A DNA stretch of 23,087 nucleotides from CAYOEZ01 sp964402955 (GTDB taxonomy: Bacteria > Chloroflexota > DTOL01 > DAOUCN01). Shown in pieces: positions 1 to 8,138 of this stretch. Within the stretch, counting starts at the first letter, position 1, and every line of letters begins with the position of its first letter. The notes below the pieces were generated by a model. It did not search any database. It saw only the letters and a list, made by a program, of their open reading frames with translations, and was not told the origin of the DNA. The DNA lies in contig CAYOEZ010000055.1 of assembly GCA_964402955.1 (NCBI GenBank), forward strand, positions 1-23,087, written 5' to 3'. The position numbers and the translations under genes were made by a program.

Positions 1-362
1 ACCGCTACGAAGACATTGTCGCTTTTGCCGAGATTCAGGACTTCATCGAAGCCCCCCTCAAGACCTATTCATCCGGTATGATGGCGCGCCTGGGCTTCGC
101 CATTGCCACATCGGCCGAAGCTGACATTCTGCTCGTTGACGAGGTCTTGTCGGTGGGCGATGATCGTTTCCGCAAGAAGTGCGAGGATCGTATGCGCAGC
201 TTCCGCGAGCGTCACATGACGATTCTACTCGTATCGCACGCCATGCCGACTGTTGCTGAGATGTCTACCCGCGTCGTCTGGCTTGAGCGAGGACGCATCG
301 CCGGCATCGGCGACCCGCGTACCGTCATCCGCGCATACCAGGACTTCATGGCCAGGGGGTAG
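1..362 (+). CDS. Polysaccharide ABC transporter ATP-binding protein (Wzt/TagH-like), 3' end only
   Basis: The reading frame is open from base 3, so the gene begins before the window and only about the last 119 residues are seen. The ABC signature is present as YSSGM, followed by the Walker B strand ILLVDEVL with its catalytic Glu, the D-loop region and the H-loop as LLVSHAM. This is the nucleotide-binding subunit of an exporter that moves lipid-linked polysaccharide or teichoic-acid-type polymers across the inner membrane. The YSSGM form of the signature is typical of the Wzt/TagH/RfbE subfamily. The protein stops soon after the ATPase core (YQDFMARG), so it lacks the C-terminal glycan-recognition domain of E. 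coli O9a-type Wzt. The membrane partner should lie upstream. The next gene starts 3 bases after the stop codon, which supports one operon. Confidence 0.9.
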   Translation, partial: RYEDIVAFAEIQDFIEAPLKTYSSGMMARLGFAIATSAEADILLVDEVLSVGDDRFRKKCEDRMRSFRERHMTILLVSHAMPTVAEMSTRVVWLERGRIAGIGDPRTVIRAYQDFMARG

Positions 363-364
363 GC

Positions 365-2677
365 ATGCCGTTGGATGAGTCCGGCCGGATCGAGGCGCTC
401 GAGCACGTGCTGGCGGAGCGCGACGACGAGTTGCTGCGGACCCGGGCCGCGCTCTCTGCCACTCGCGGCCGCAGCGCTGTTCTGGATGCGACGGTCGCTG
501 AACAGGCGCGCACGATCGCTGGTCTGACCGCCGCTCTCGAAGAGCATTGGCGCAAGATCGCCAGCCAAGACGCAAGTGTGGCTGGCCGGTTGAGTAAGAC
601 AGCCCGCCAGATGAGAAGCGGCGCTGTCGAAGCCATTCGCCGTCTTGTCCGCCGCTACGTGTCGCCGCAGACCCGCAACCGCCTCGTGCGCAGGTATCCC
701 TGGCTGCGCCGCAAGCAGCCGCGGGTCATCGGCCCGCTGCCAGCGTCCAGCACAGCCCCCGGCCAGGCCGCGCCCGCCGCGGCGCTGCCTGCAGCAAACA
801 TCCAGCTCGCCCCCTACGATGTGCTTTTCCTGCCCGTGGTCGAATGGCGAATGCGCCTGCAACGGCCGCAACGCCTGGCGACGATGTTCGCACAACGGGG
901 ACATCGTGTTTATTATGTCAATCCCGTCAACATGCTGCTCGCCAGCGCCGGCCGCCCCTATGCGATCTCCGCATTGGCCGCCAATGTGTGGGATGTGCGC
1001 CTGGCCGCGCCGCGCCGCCCCCTGATCTACCGTGAAGTGCTCGATGCCGCCATCGTGCGCGAGATGGCCGCCGGACTCGACCGCCTGCGAGTCGAGCACA
1101 AGATAGCCAGCGCTGCCTGTGTGGTCGGCTTTCCGTCGTGGGCGCCGCTGGCCTTCGAGCTACAGCGCCGCTTCGGTTGGGCGATTCTGTACGACTGTAT
1201 GGACGATTGGCAGAGCTTTGGCGGCGTGCAGCGCCCGGCCTTGGAACAGGAGGAGACGCTCGCCCGTTCCTGCCATGCGCTGATCGTCCCGACGCAGCGA
1301 CTGTACGACAAGTGGCATGAATACAACGCCGGCACGCTCCTTGTCCGCAACGGGATCGACATCGACGCCATCGAGCGCGGCTGCCAACCGAACGACCTGC
1401 TCAAAGACATAGCGCACCCCATTATTGGCTACGCCGGCCCCATCACCCCCTCGTTCGACATCGAGCTTGTGCGCGAGCTGGCCGCAAGCCGGGCGCAGTG
1501 GCAGTTTGTGTTTGTTGGCAGGGTGATCGACAGCGACGTGTCGACGCTGCAGGTTCTGCCCAACGTCCATTTTGTCGAGAACCACTCTCCCGATCTCATT
1601 CCGTCGTACCTCTACCATTTCGATGCCTGCATCATGCCCTTACGGCTTGAGCGCAGCAGCGGCGGTGACATCACGCGCTTCTACGAGTGCATGGCTACCG
1701 GCAAGCCCGTCGTCTCCACGCCGCTGCCCCAATTGCAGCCCTACGCGAACTGTCTGTCCTTTGCCAGCGGGGCCTCCGAGTTCGCCGCACAGCTCGAGAT
1801 CGCACTGAGCGAGAGCAAGCCCGCCCTGAAGCGCCAGCGCCGCCTGCTCGCCAGCGCCAACACCTGGGAGCAGCGCTATCGTCCCATCGATGGCGCCATC
1901 ACATCCAGCTACGCCAAAGCCAGCATCGTTGTCGTCACGTACAACAATGCTGCCCTGACGCAGCAATGCATCGAGAGCATCTACCGCAACAGCGGCTACC
2001 CGTCATTTGACGTGATCGTCGTCGACAATGCCTCGAGCGACGGCACGCTGCCTTATCTGGCCTACGCCGAGCGGGTCTACCCCAATTTGCACATCATGCG
2101 CAACAGCAAGAACGGAGGTTTTGCGCGCGCCTGCAACAAGGGCGCTGCAGCAGCCCGCGGCGAGTACATCGTGTTCTTGAACAACGACGTGGTGACGCCG
2201 CGCGGCTGGCTGGGGCGGCTCCTGCGTCATCTCGATGATCCAGCCATCGGCATGGTTGGCCCCGTCACCAATTCCGCCGGCAACGAGGCCAAGATCGCCA
2301 CGACCTACCAGAACCTGGACGACATGGAAGCCTTCGCCGCAGCGTATACGGAAGAGCACCGCGGGCAGGTCTTCGACATTCGCGTGCTGGCGCTCTTCTG
2401 CGCCGCCATCGCGCGTGACGTGCTGAAGCGCATCGGGCCGCTCGATGAACGCTTCGAGGTCGGGCTTTTCGAGGACGACGACCTGTCGCAGCGTGTACGG
2501 CAGGCCGGCTTGCGCGTGGTCTGCGCCGAGGACGTGTTTGTGCACCACGCTGGTGAAGCAGCCTTCAAGGCGCTGCCCGACGAGGAGTACAAGCGCATTT
2601 TCGACGCCAACCGCGCTCGCTTTGGGGAGAAGTGGCAGACCGTCTGGCAGCCGCACGTTGGCCGCGGGATGAAATAG
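365..2677 (+). CDS. Two-domain glycosyltransferase: coiled coil, GT-B-like domain, GT2 domain
   Basis: This protein has 770 residues and no signal peptide. Residues 5-70 form a charged, Leu/Ala-rich probable coiled coil, followed by a strongly basic stretch (about 85-125) and a Pro/Ala linker. From about residue 150 (YDVLFLP) to 505 there is a GT-B-type glycosyltransferase with an IGYAGPI strand and FYECMATGKPVVSTP near its end, like the donor-binding half of GT4-type enzymes. From about 516 there is a GT2 (GT-A) domain, with SIVVVTYNN, DNASSDGT, NGGFARACN and the metal-binding LNND centred on D608, similar to rhamnosyltransferase-type GT2 enzymes. The two domains probably add two successive sugars. 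The ATG at 365 lies 3 bases after the ABC ATPase stop. The following gene starts directly at 2678. Sugar specificity cannot be read from the sequence. Confidence 0.88.
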   Translation: MPLDESGRIEALEHVLAERDDELLRTRAALSATRGRSAVLDATVAEQARTIAGLTAALEEHWRKIASQDASVAGRLSKTARQMRSGAVEAIRRLVRRYVSPQTRNRLVRRYPWLRRKQPRVIGPLPASSTAPGQAAPAAALPAANIQLAPYDVLFLPVVEWRMRLQRPQRLATMFAQRGHRVYYVNPVNMLLASAGRPYAISALAANVWDVRLAAPRRPLIYREVLDAAIVREMAAGLDRLRVEHKIASAACVVGFPSWAPLAFELQRRFGWAILYDCMDDWQSFGGVQRPALEQEETLARSCHALIVPTQRLYDKWHEYNAGTLLVRNGIDIDAIERGCQPNDLLKDIAHPIIGYAGPITPSFDIELVRELAASRAQWQFVFVGRVIDSDVSTLQVLPNVHFVENHSPDLIPSYLYHFDACIMPLRLERSSGGDITRFYECMATGKPVVSTPLPQLQPYANCLSFASGASEFAAQLEIALSESKPALKRQRRLLASANTWEQRYRPIDGAITSSYAKASIVVVTYNNAALTQQCIESIYRNSGYPSFDVIVVDNASSDGTLPYLAYAERVYPNLHIMRNSKNGGFARACNKGAAAARGEYIVFLNNDVVTPRGWLGRLLRHLDDPAIGMVGPVTNSAGNEAKIATTYQNLDDMEAFAAAYTEEHRGQVFDIRVLALFCAAIARDVLKRIGPLDERFEVGLFEDDDLSQRVRQAGLRVVCAEDVFVHHAGEAAFKALPDEEYKRIFDANRARFGEKWQTVWQPHVGRGMK

Positions 2678-4282
2678 ATGGATAAGCCGCCGGTCGTCAT
2701 CATCATGCTCGATGCGCTGCGTGGAGACTGCGTCCCGGGCGCCGATGAAAGCCCGCACTTGCGCAGCCTCGGTCTGCGGCGGCCGGAGATGGCCGCGCTC
2801 AGCGACATGGTGCAGGGTTGCTCGCTGTTCACGCAGGCTATGTCCTGCTCTGGCTACACTACCCCCTGTGTGGGCAGCATCTTCACCGGCCTGCTCCCCC
2901 CCGAGCATGGCGTGCGCGCCTTCGACCTCACCGCGTTGAGCACCGATGTGCGCACCCTGGCCGAGATCCTGGCCGCGGCAGGCTACGCCACCTGCGCCAT
3001 GACGGACCAGCCGCCGGTGCTGCAACCAATGGGATTGCTGCGCGGCTTCCAGACGGCGGCAGGCAACGACGATGAGGCGCTGGCCTGGTGGGAGAGCTTT
3101 GCCGGCAAGCCACGCTTCCTCTTCATGCACCTCTGGGACGCCCACAAGCCGTACGGCATGCCCTTTGCCCAGGGCTACCGTTCGGCGTATCCGGCTATCG
3201 TCAGTGAGTGGCAAGAGCGTCTGCGCAGCAAAGGCATCGCCGAGCCGGCAAGCAACGATTTCCTCGACGACGACGAGCAACGCCAGCGCGTCTATCGCAT
3301 GCAGTTCGCTTGGGAAGGAGCGCAGGGCTTCAGGGCAGGTCTGGCGACGTATCTCAACGGCTTGCAGACATTCGATCGCGGACGGCTGCACGACCTGAGC
3401 CGGGCATTCGCGGCGCGCCATATCGCCAGCGAGGCTATCTTTGTGCTGCTGGCCGATCACGGCGAGGGCCGCGATCGCCCGCCTTCCTGGCGCATGACGC
3501 ATGATACCAGCCTCGCCGACGACATCATGCACATTCCGCTCTACGTGCGCGTGCCGGGCCTCCACCCGCGCCGCGTCACCGAGCAAGTCTCTGCAGTCGA
3601 CGTCACACCAACAGTGCTCGACCTGGTGGGCATACCGGGCGAGCGCACCCCTGCTCGCTCCAGCTACAACGGGCGTTCGCTGTTGCCGCTGCTGCGCGGA
3701 CAATCCCTGCCCACGCGCCCGGCCTACGCCGAAGTCTCCAGACTGAATAACGACCCGACCAGCGCCGTTGCCCAAGAGCCTGGCCCGCCCCACCGGCCAT
3801 CGGGCGGGGCTCGCCTGTCGACGCTGCATGCTCGCGTCCTGCGCTATGAGCAGCGCAAGTACCGCCTGGCCGGTCAGCCATTCACGGTCAGCGACGAGCT
3901 ACTGTCTGCGCCGGCAGACGATTTCGTGCGCCAGGTCTGCCGCAACCTGCTGGGGCGCATTGAGAAGCCGGACGACGTCGCAGCCTGGCAGCCCATGCTG
4001 GAGAGCGAGCAGAAACGGCAGACGCTGCTGCGCAGCATAGAAGAGTCCGACGAGTGCCGCTTGCTGGACAAATACGCCGTGTACGACCTGCAGAGCGATG
4101 CGCTGGAACTCAAGCCTCTCGATGCGCGCTCCCGTCCGCATGTCTGGGACGAGTACAGGCAGCAGGTGGCCGTCATGCAGGACATCGATGCCTGCGCCCG
4201 CCCTGGCGAGCCGCTTCTAACCAGCCAGGCTGACGAACAGATCATTCTGAAACGCCTGCAAGACCTGGGATACGTGGAATGA
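2678..4282 (+). CDS. Alkaline-phosphatase-superfamily (sulfatase-like) protein, paralogue 1
   Basis: This is a 534-residue cytoplasmic-type protein: it starts directly with the first beta strand (VVIIMLDALRGD) and has no signal peptide or membrane segment. Visible metal ligands are D12 and the pair D260/H261 (LLADHGEG), with H275 further on. At the nucleophile position (the residue ten before the G of SIFTG) there is T61, not the Cys or Ser of formylglycine sulfatases, and the Arg of the CxPxR motif is missing. A Thr nucleophile is known in phosphoethanolamine and phosphoglycerol transferases of this superfamily. A DUF4214-like patch (FVRQVCRNLLGR, about 414-441) is inserted before the usual C-terminal YDLxxDxLE strand. 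The protein ends in RLQDLGYVE, a common sulfatase-like ending. The ATG abuts the preceding stop codon. The true substrate is unknown, and 'sulfatase' is a family label only. Confidence 0.85.
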   Translation: MDKPPVVIIMLDALRGDCVPGADESPHLRSLGLRRPEMAALSDMVQGCSLFTQAMSCSGYTTPCVGSIFTGLLPPEHGVRAFDLTALSTDVRTLAEILAAAGYATCAMTDQPPVLQPMGLLRGFQTAAGNDDEALAWWESFAGKPRFLFMHLWDAHKPYGMPFAQGYRSAYPAIVSEWQERLRSKGIAEPASNDFLDDDEQRQRVYRMQFAWEGAQGFRAGLATYLNGLQTFDRGRLHDLSRAFAARHIASEAIFVLLADHGEGRDRPPSWRMTHDTSLADDIMHIPLYVRVPGLHPRRVTEQVSAVDVTPTVLDLVGIPGERTPARSSYNGRSLLPLLRGQSLPTRPAYAEVSRLNNDPTSAVAQEPGPPHRPSGGARLSTLHARVLRYEQRKYRLAGQPFTVSDELLSAPADDFVRQVCRNLLGRIEKPDDVAAWQPMLESEQKRQTLLRSIEESDECRLLDKYAVYDLQSDALELKPLDARSRPHVWDEYRQQVAVMQDIDACARPGEPLLTSQADEQIILKRLQDLGYVE

Positions 4283-6522
4283 TAGATCCAGCCGACCCGG
4301 ATTTCACCAATACTCCCGTATCAGAGCAGCGGCCGCACTTCGGTTACGCACCGGCCCGCGGCGACGCCGCGCCTGCATTGTCGATCATTACCCCGTTTTA
4401 CGACACCGGCGCGATCTTTCATGAGACAGCATCCTCGGTGCTGCAGCAGTCCATGCAGCAGTTCGAGTGGATCATCGTCAACGATGGCTCAACTGACCCG
4501 GAGGCACTGGCCATCCTCGACTCCTACCGCCACAGCGACCCGCGCATCCGCGTCATTGACTACCCGCACAACAAGGGGCTCAGCGCGGCCCGCAATACGG
4601 CCTTTGCTGCCGCCCACACCGATTTCGTCCTGCAGCTCGATAGCGACGACCTGCTGGAGCCAACGGCCGCCGAGAAGTGGTACTGGTTTTTGACCTCCTA
4701 CCCCGAGTATGGCTTCGTCAAGAGCTACACGGCCATCTTTGGCGCACGCCAGCGTCTGCGCGCCAACGCCTTTGAGGTCGGCCCGCAGTTCCTGACCGGC
4801 AACCGTGTCAACCCGACCGCCCTCGTGCGCCGCAGCGTGCATCGGGCCGTGTGCGGTTACGATGAGAGCATTCGTGAGGGGCTGGAAGACTGGGAGTTCT
4901 GGGTGCGCTGCGCCAACGGCGGCTATTGGGGAGGGTGCGTGCCCGAGTATCTGGACTGGCGGCGGCGGCGCGCCGATCCGGGCGACCGCTGGGCCAATCT
5001 GCGCAGCGGCGAGCGCAGCACAGCCATGCACCGCCTGATGCGCCAGCGCTACCCGCGCTTGTGGACGAAAGACGGATTCCCCAGGATCACGCTGCCGCCA
5101 CAGCCCGCCTTCGCCGCGGTGTCCGACGATCTGCCCTGCGCCAATCTGCTCGCCAAGAACAAGCCGCGCCTGCTCTTGATCGCGCGCTGTCTGGCGGTGG
5201 GGGGAGGGAGCAAGTTCAAGCTCGATCTTGTCGAGCAGCTTGTCCGCCGTGGCTGGGACATCACCATCGCCGTCACCGATCCCGACGCCAATCCCTGGCT
5301 GGCGCAATTCGCCCGCTTCACGCCCGACATCTTCATCCTGCCCAACATGGCGCGCCTGACCGATTACCCGCGCCTCCTGCGCTATCTCGCGCAATCGCGC
5401 CAGGTCGATGCCATTTTCCTGACCGGCAGCGAAATCGGCTACCACCTTGCGCCATACCTGCGTGCGCACTTTCCAGACATTCCGCTCGTCGACTACTGCC
5501 ACTTCGAGGAGCCCGAGCGCAACAACGGTGGGTTTGCGCGGCTTTCGCTCGTCTATGGAGACTTGCTCCAGGCCAAGGGGGTGTCGTCGCAGCACCTCAA
5601 GCAGTGGATGGTCGAGCGTGGCGCTCCCGCCGAGAAGATAGGCGTCCATTACACCAATATCGACGCCAGTATCTGGCGGCCCGACGCTGACGCGCGGGCA
5701 CGAGTGCGCCAGGAGCTGGCCATTGGCGGCGCAACGCCGGTCATCCTGTTTGCCGGGCACATCACGCCACAGAAGCAGCCGCGCGTGCTGGCCCGCACTG
5801 CGCTACAGCTCAGACGACAGGGGCGCGATTTTGTCCTGCTCGTGGCAGGGCGCGGGCCCGATCTGCCCTGGCTGCGCCGCTTCGTAGCGAAGCATCGCAT
5901 GCAATCGTACCTCCGCCTGCTGGGCGAAGCGCCACTGCAGCGCATCAGGGAGCTATTGGCTGCAAGCGACATCTTCTTTCTGCCATCGCGCAACGAAGGC
6001 GTGTCGTTGGTCATCTACGAAGCGATGGCCACTGGGCTGGCGATTGTCTCTGCCGACGTCGGCGGCCAGAGCGAACTGGTGACGCCGGATTGCGGCGTAC
6101 TCGCCGCCCACGGCAGCGAAGACGACGACGTTGAGCTATACACACAGATACTGGCCGATCTGCTGGCGCAACCGGAGCGCCGGCAGGCGATCGGAGCGGC
6201 AGGCCGCAGGCGCGTGCAAGAGCGATTCCGCCTCCACCAGATGGCCGAGGGGATCATCAGTATGTTGCAGGAGGCGCAGCCGCGTTGCGCGGACAGTGGT
6301 GCGCGGCCCGCCCTTGCCGCCGGATACGCCTCTGCAGTCCAGGCCGTCGAATACGCGCGCCTGGCTCGCGAGGCCGCGGCGGCCGCAACCGCGCCAGCGA
6401 TTCCGCCGGGACGCCTGCTTGGCGCTCAGGCGCGACTCGTGCGCGCCATCAAGGGGATGACGCCTGCCCCGATCAAGCGCGCCATCAGGCGCATGATGGG
6501 ATGGCCGGAAACACCACGCTAA
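4279..6522 (+). CDS. Two-domain glycosyltransferase: GT2 fused to GT4
   Basis: This protein has 747 residues and is predicted cytosolic. Residues 32-250 form a GT2 (GT-A) domain with SIITPFYDT, VNDGSTD, KGLSAARN and the metal-binding DSDD at 121-124, and an acceptor-side EDWEFWVR motif typical of family 2. Residues about 295-675 form a GT4 (GT-B) domain with LAVGGGSK near its start, LFAGHITPQKQP, and the donor-binding E573-x7-E581 in NEGVSLVIYEA. The C-terminus (about 720-747) is a basic, amphipathic-looking helix that could touch the membrane. The domain order is opposite to that of the 770-residue enzyme upstream. The start codon overlaps the stop of the preceding gene as ATGA, indicating translational coupling. 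The enzyme probably adds two residues to the same growing oligosaccharide, but the sugars cannot be assigned. Confidence 0.9.
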   Translation: MIDPADPDFTNTPVSEQRPHFGYAPARGDAAPALSIITPFYDTGAIFHETASSVLQQSMQQFEWIIVNDGSTDPEALAILDSYRHSDPRIRVIDYPHNKGLSAARNTAFAAAHTDFVLQLDSDDLLEPTAAEKWYWFLTSYPEYGFVKSYTAIFGARQRLRANAFEVGPQFLTGNRVNPTALVRRSVHRAVCGYDESIREGLEDWEFWVRCANGGYWGGCVPEYLDWRRRRADPGDRWANLRSGERSTAMHRLMRQRYPRLWTKDGFPRITLPPQPAFAAVSDDLPCANLLAKNKPRLLLIARCLAVGGGSKFKLDLVEQLVRRGWDITIAVTDPDANPWLAQFARFTPDIFILPNMARLTDYPRLLRYLAQSRQVDAIFLTGSEIGYHLAPYLRAHFPDIPLVDYCHFEEPERNNGGFARLSLVYGDLLQAKGVSSQHLKQWMVERGAPAEKIGVHYTNIDASIWRPDADARARVRQELAIGGATPVILFAGHITPQKQPRVLARTALQLRRQGRDFVLLVAGRGPDLPWLRRFVAKHRMQSYLRLLGEAPLQRIRELLAASDIFFLPSRNEGVSLVIYEAMATGLAIVSADVGGQSELVTPDCGVLAAHGSEDDDVELYTQILADLLAQPERRQAIGAAGRRRVQERFRLHQMAEGIISMLQEAQPRCADSGARPALAAGYASAVQAVEYARLAREAAAAATAPAIPPGRLLGAQARLVRAIKGMTPAPIKRAIRRMMGWPETPR

Positions 6523-6536
6523 CATATGGACACGCC

Positions 6537-8138
6537 ATGAACCGCCCGTCAATTGTACTGATCGTCATCGATGCCCTGCGCGGCGACTGCACACCCGGCG
6601 CCGACGACAGCCCGCATCTGCACAGCCTGGGCCTCAAGCGCCCCGATATGCCGGCGCTGGCCGCATTGACGCGGGGCGCAGCAACGTTCACGCAGACGTA
6701 TGCCTGCGCATCGTACACCTCGGCCTGCCATGCCAGCCTGTTCACCGGCCTCTTGCCGCCGGAGCACGGCGTGCGCGCCTTCCGCACCACCTCGCTCAGC
6801 AGCGAGGCGCGCACCCTGGCCCAGATACTGCTCGATGCAGGCTATTCCACCTGCGCCATGAGCGACCAACCCATCATGTTCCAGTCGCGCCAGTTGCTGC
6901 GCGGCTTCCAGACCTTTGTCACCAGTGAAGATGACGCGCTGGCCTGGTGGGACAGCTACCAGAACGGGCCGCGCTTCCTCTTTTTCCACCTGTGGGACAT
7001 CCACCAGCCCTACGGCATGCCTGTCGGCCGCTCCTACCATTCCACCTATCCAGACATCATCGCCCACTGGCAGGAACGCCTGCGCAGCCGCCACATCCCC
7101 ACCCCGGAGGTCGACGATTCGGCCCGCGAAGACATCGACCGCTACCGCGTCAACCTGATGCAAGTCGCCTGGCACGACGTCATGGGCTACAAGTCCGCCC
7201 TGGAAGACTATCTGGACGGCGTCGTCACGTTCGACAGTGGACGGCTGCGCGCCTTCGCCGAATGCCTGCGCGGCCACGGGGTCGGCGACGATGCCATGCT
7301 CGTTGTCACCGCTGATCATGGCGAAGGGCGCGAGCCACCGCCCTTGCGCCGCTCCGGCCACGGCACCAGCCTGACGGATGACCAGATACACATCCCGTTC
7401 TACATGCGCGTGCCCGGTTTGCCAGCGGCGCCAGCCATTGCTGACCAGGTCTCGCAGGCAGACATTGCGCCAACCATTCTGGACACGCTGGAGCTGCTCG
7501 ATCAGCGCACGCCACCCAGCCACGCCTGCAGCGGGCGCTCGCTGGCGCCGCTGCTGCGGGGCGAGACGATGGCGGGCCGTCCTGCCTATGCCGAGATATG
7601 GGCCACGTTGAGCGGACGGCGTGAGGAAGACAGCGATACAGGAACGGCGCTGCACGAGGCGCTGCCCCGCTATCGCATCCTGCGCTACCCGGAGCGCAAG
7701 TACTGGCTGACGGGCAAGCACATGGCCGTGACTGACGCCATGCTTGACCTGCCCGCGGCCGACCTGCTGACTGTCCTCTTTCACGACCTGCTGGGCCGGC
7801 CAGCGCGGCCCAGCGAGCGCGAGACATGGCTGCCGGTCATCCAGGCCATCCCGGCGACGGACCCGGCGCGGCGACGAGCGCTTGTGCGCCGCTTCGAAAC
7901 AACCGACGAACTGCGTTATCTGCCGCAATTCGCCATTCATGATCTGCGCCACGATGCGCTGGAACAGAAGCCGATCGACCCCCGCCTCAAGCCGGCCGAC
8001 TGGGCCGAATATCAGCCGCAGCTCGAGACGATGCTGGAGATTGATCGCTGCGCCCGCCCGGGCGATCCGCTCGTGTTGCATCAGGATGATGAACAGATTA
8101 TCCTGCGCCGCCTGCGTGACCTGGGGTATGTGGAATGA
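6537..8138 (+). CDS. Alkaline-phosphatase-superfamily (sulfatase-like) protein, paralogue 2
   Basis: This protein has 533 residues when started at the ATG at 6537, where homology with the two sister proteins begins (SIVLIVIDALRGD). The frame stays open further upstream, but that part lies inside the preceding gene and has no family match. The metal ligands are D12, D260/H261 (VTADHGEG) and H275, and the nucleophile position is T61 in YTSACHASLFTG. Residue numbering is identical to paralogue 1, so this is a clear tandem duplicate. A DUF4214-like patch begins at about residue 409 (LLTVLFHDLLGR). The protein ends RLRDLGYVE. No signal peptide is seen. It is preceded by a 14-base gap without a strong ribosome binding site and overlaps the next gene by ATGA. 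It is expected to act on the same class of phosphate or sulfate ester or lipid-linked glycan precursor, but the reaction is not proven. Confidence 0.83.
   Translation: MNRPSIVLIVIDALRGDCTPGADDSPHLHSLGLKRPDMPALAALTRGAATFTQTYACASYTSACHASLFTGLLPPEHGVRAFRTTSLSSEARTLAQILLDAGYSTCAMSDQPIMFQSRQLLRGFQTFVTSEDDALAWWDSYQNGPRFLFFHLWDIHQPYGMPVGRSYHSTYPDIIAHWQERLRSRHIPTPEVDDSAREDIDRYRVNLMQVAWHDVMGYKSALEDYLDGVVTFDSGRLRAFAECLRGHGVGDDAMLVVTADHGEGREPPPLRRSGHGTSLTDDQIHIPFYMRVPGLPAAPAIADQVSQADIAPTILDTLELLDQRTPPSHACSGRSLAPLLRGETMAGRPAYAEIWATLSGRREEDSDTGTALHEALPRYRILRYPERKYWLTGKHMAVTDAMLDLPAADLLTVLFHDLLGRPARPSERETWLPVIQAIPATDPARRRALVRRFETTDELRYLPQFAIHDLRHDALEQKPIDPRLKPADWAEYQPQLETMLEIDRCARPGDPLVLHQDDEQIILRRLRDLGYVE

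Noticed and set aside
2861..2893. Formylglycine sulfatase signature in the phosphatase-like genes
   Set aside because: The Cys after TTP could be mistaken for the sulfatase Cys, but it is three residues out of register and not followed by the x-P-x-R pattern; the aligned residue is Thr.
2003..3829. Very long minus-strand open frame (608 codons) opposite the glycosyltransferase and first phosphatase-like gene
   Set aside because: It runs across two well-supported genes on the other strand, has low-complexity Arg/Ala/Gly/His-rich content and no domain. Such frames are common opposite high-GC codon-biased genes. The same holds for the one at 6549-8144 and others.
6285..6536. Upstream extension of the second phosphatase-like gene
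   Set aside because: The extension lies inside the preceding glycosyltransferase gene and has no family similarity; the homologous start is at 6537. Similar extensions at 12216, 13283, 14731 and 16200 were rejected for the same reason.
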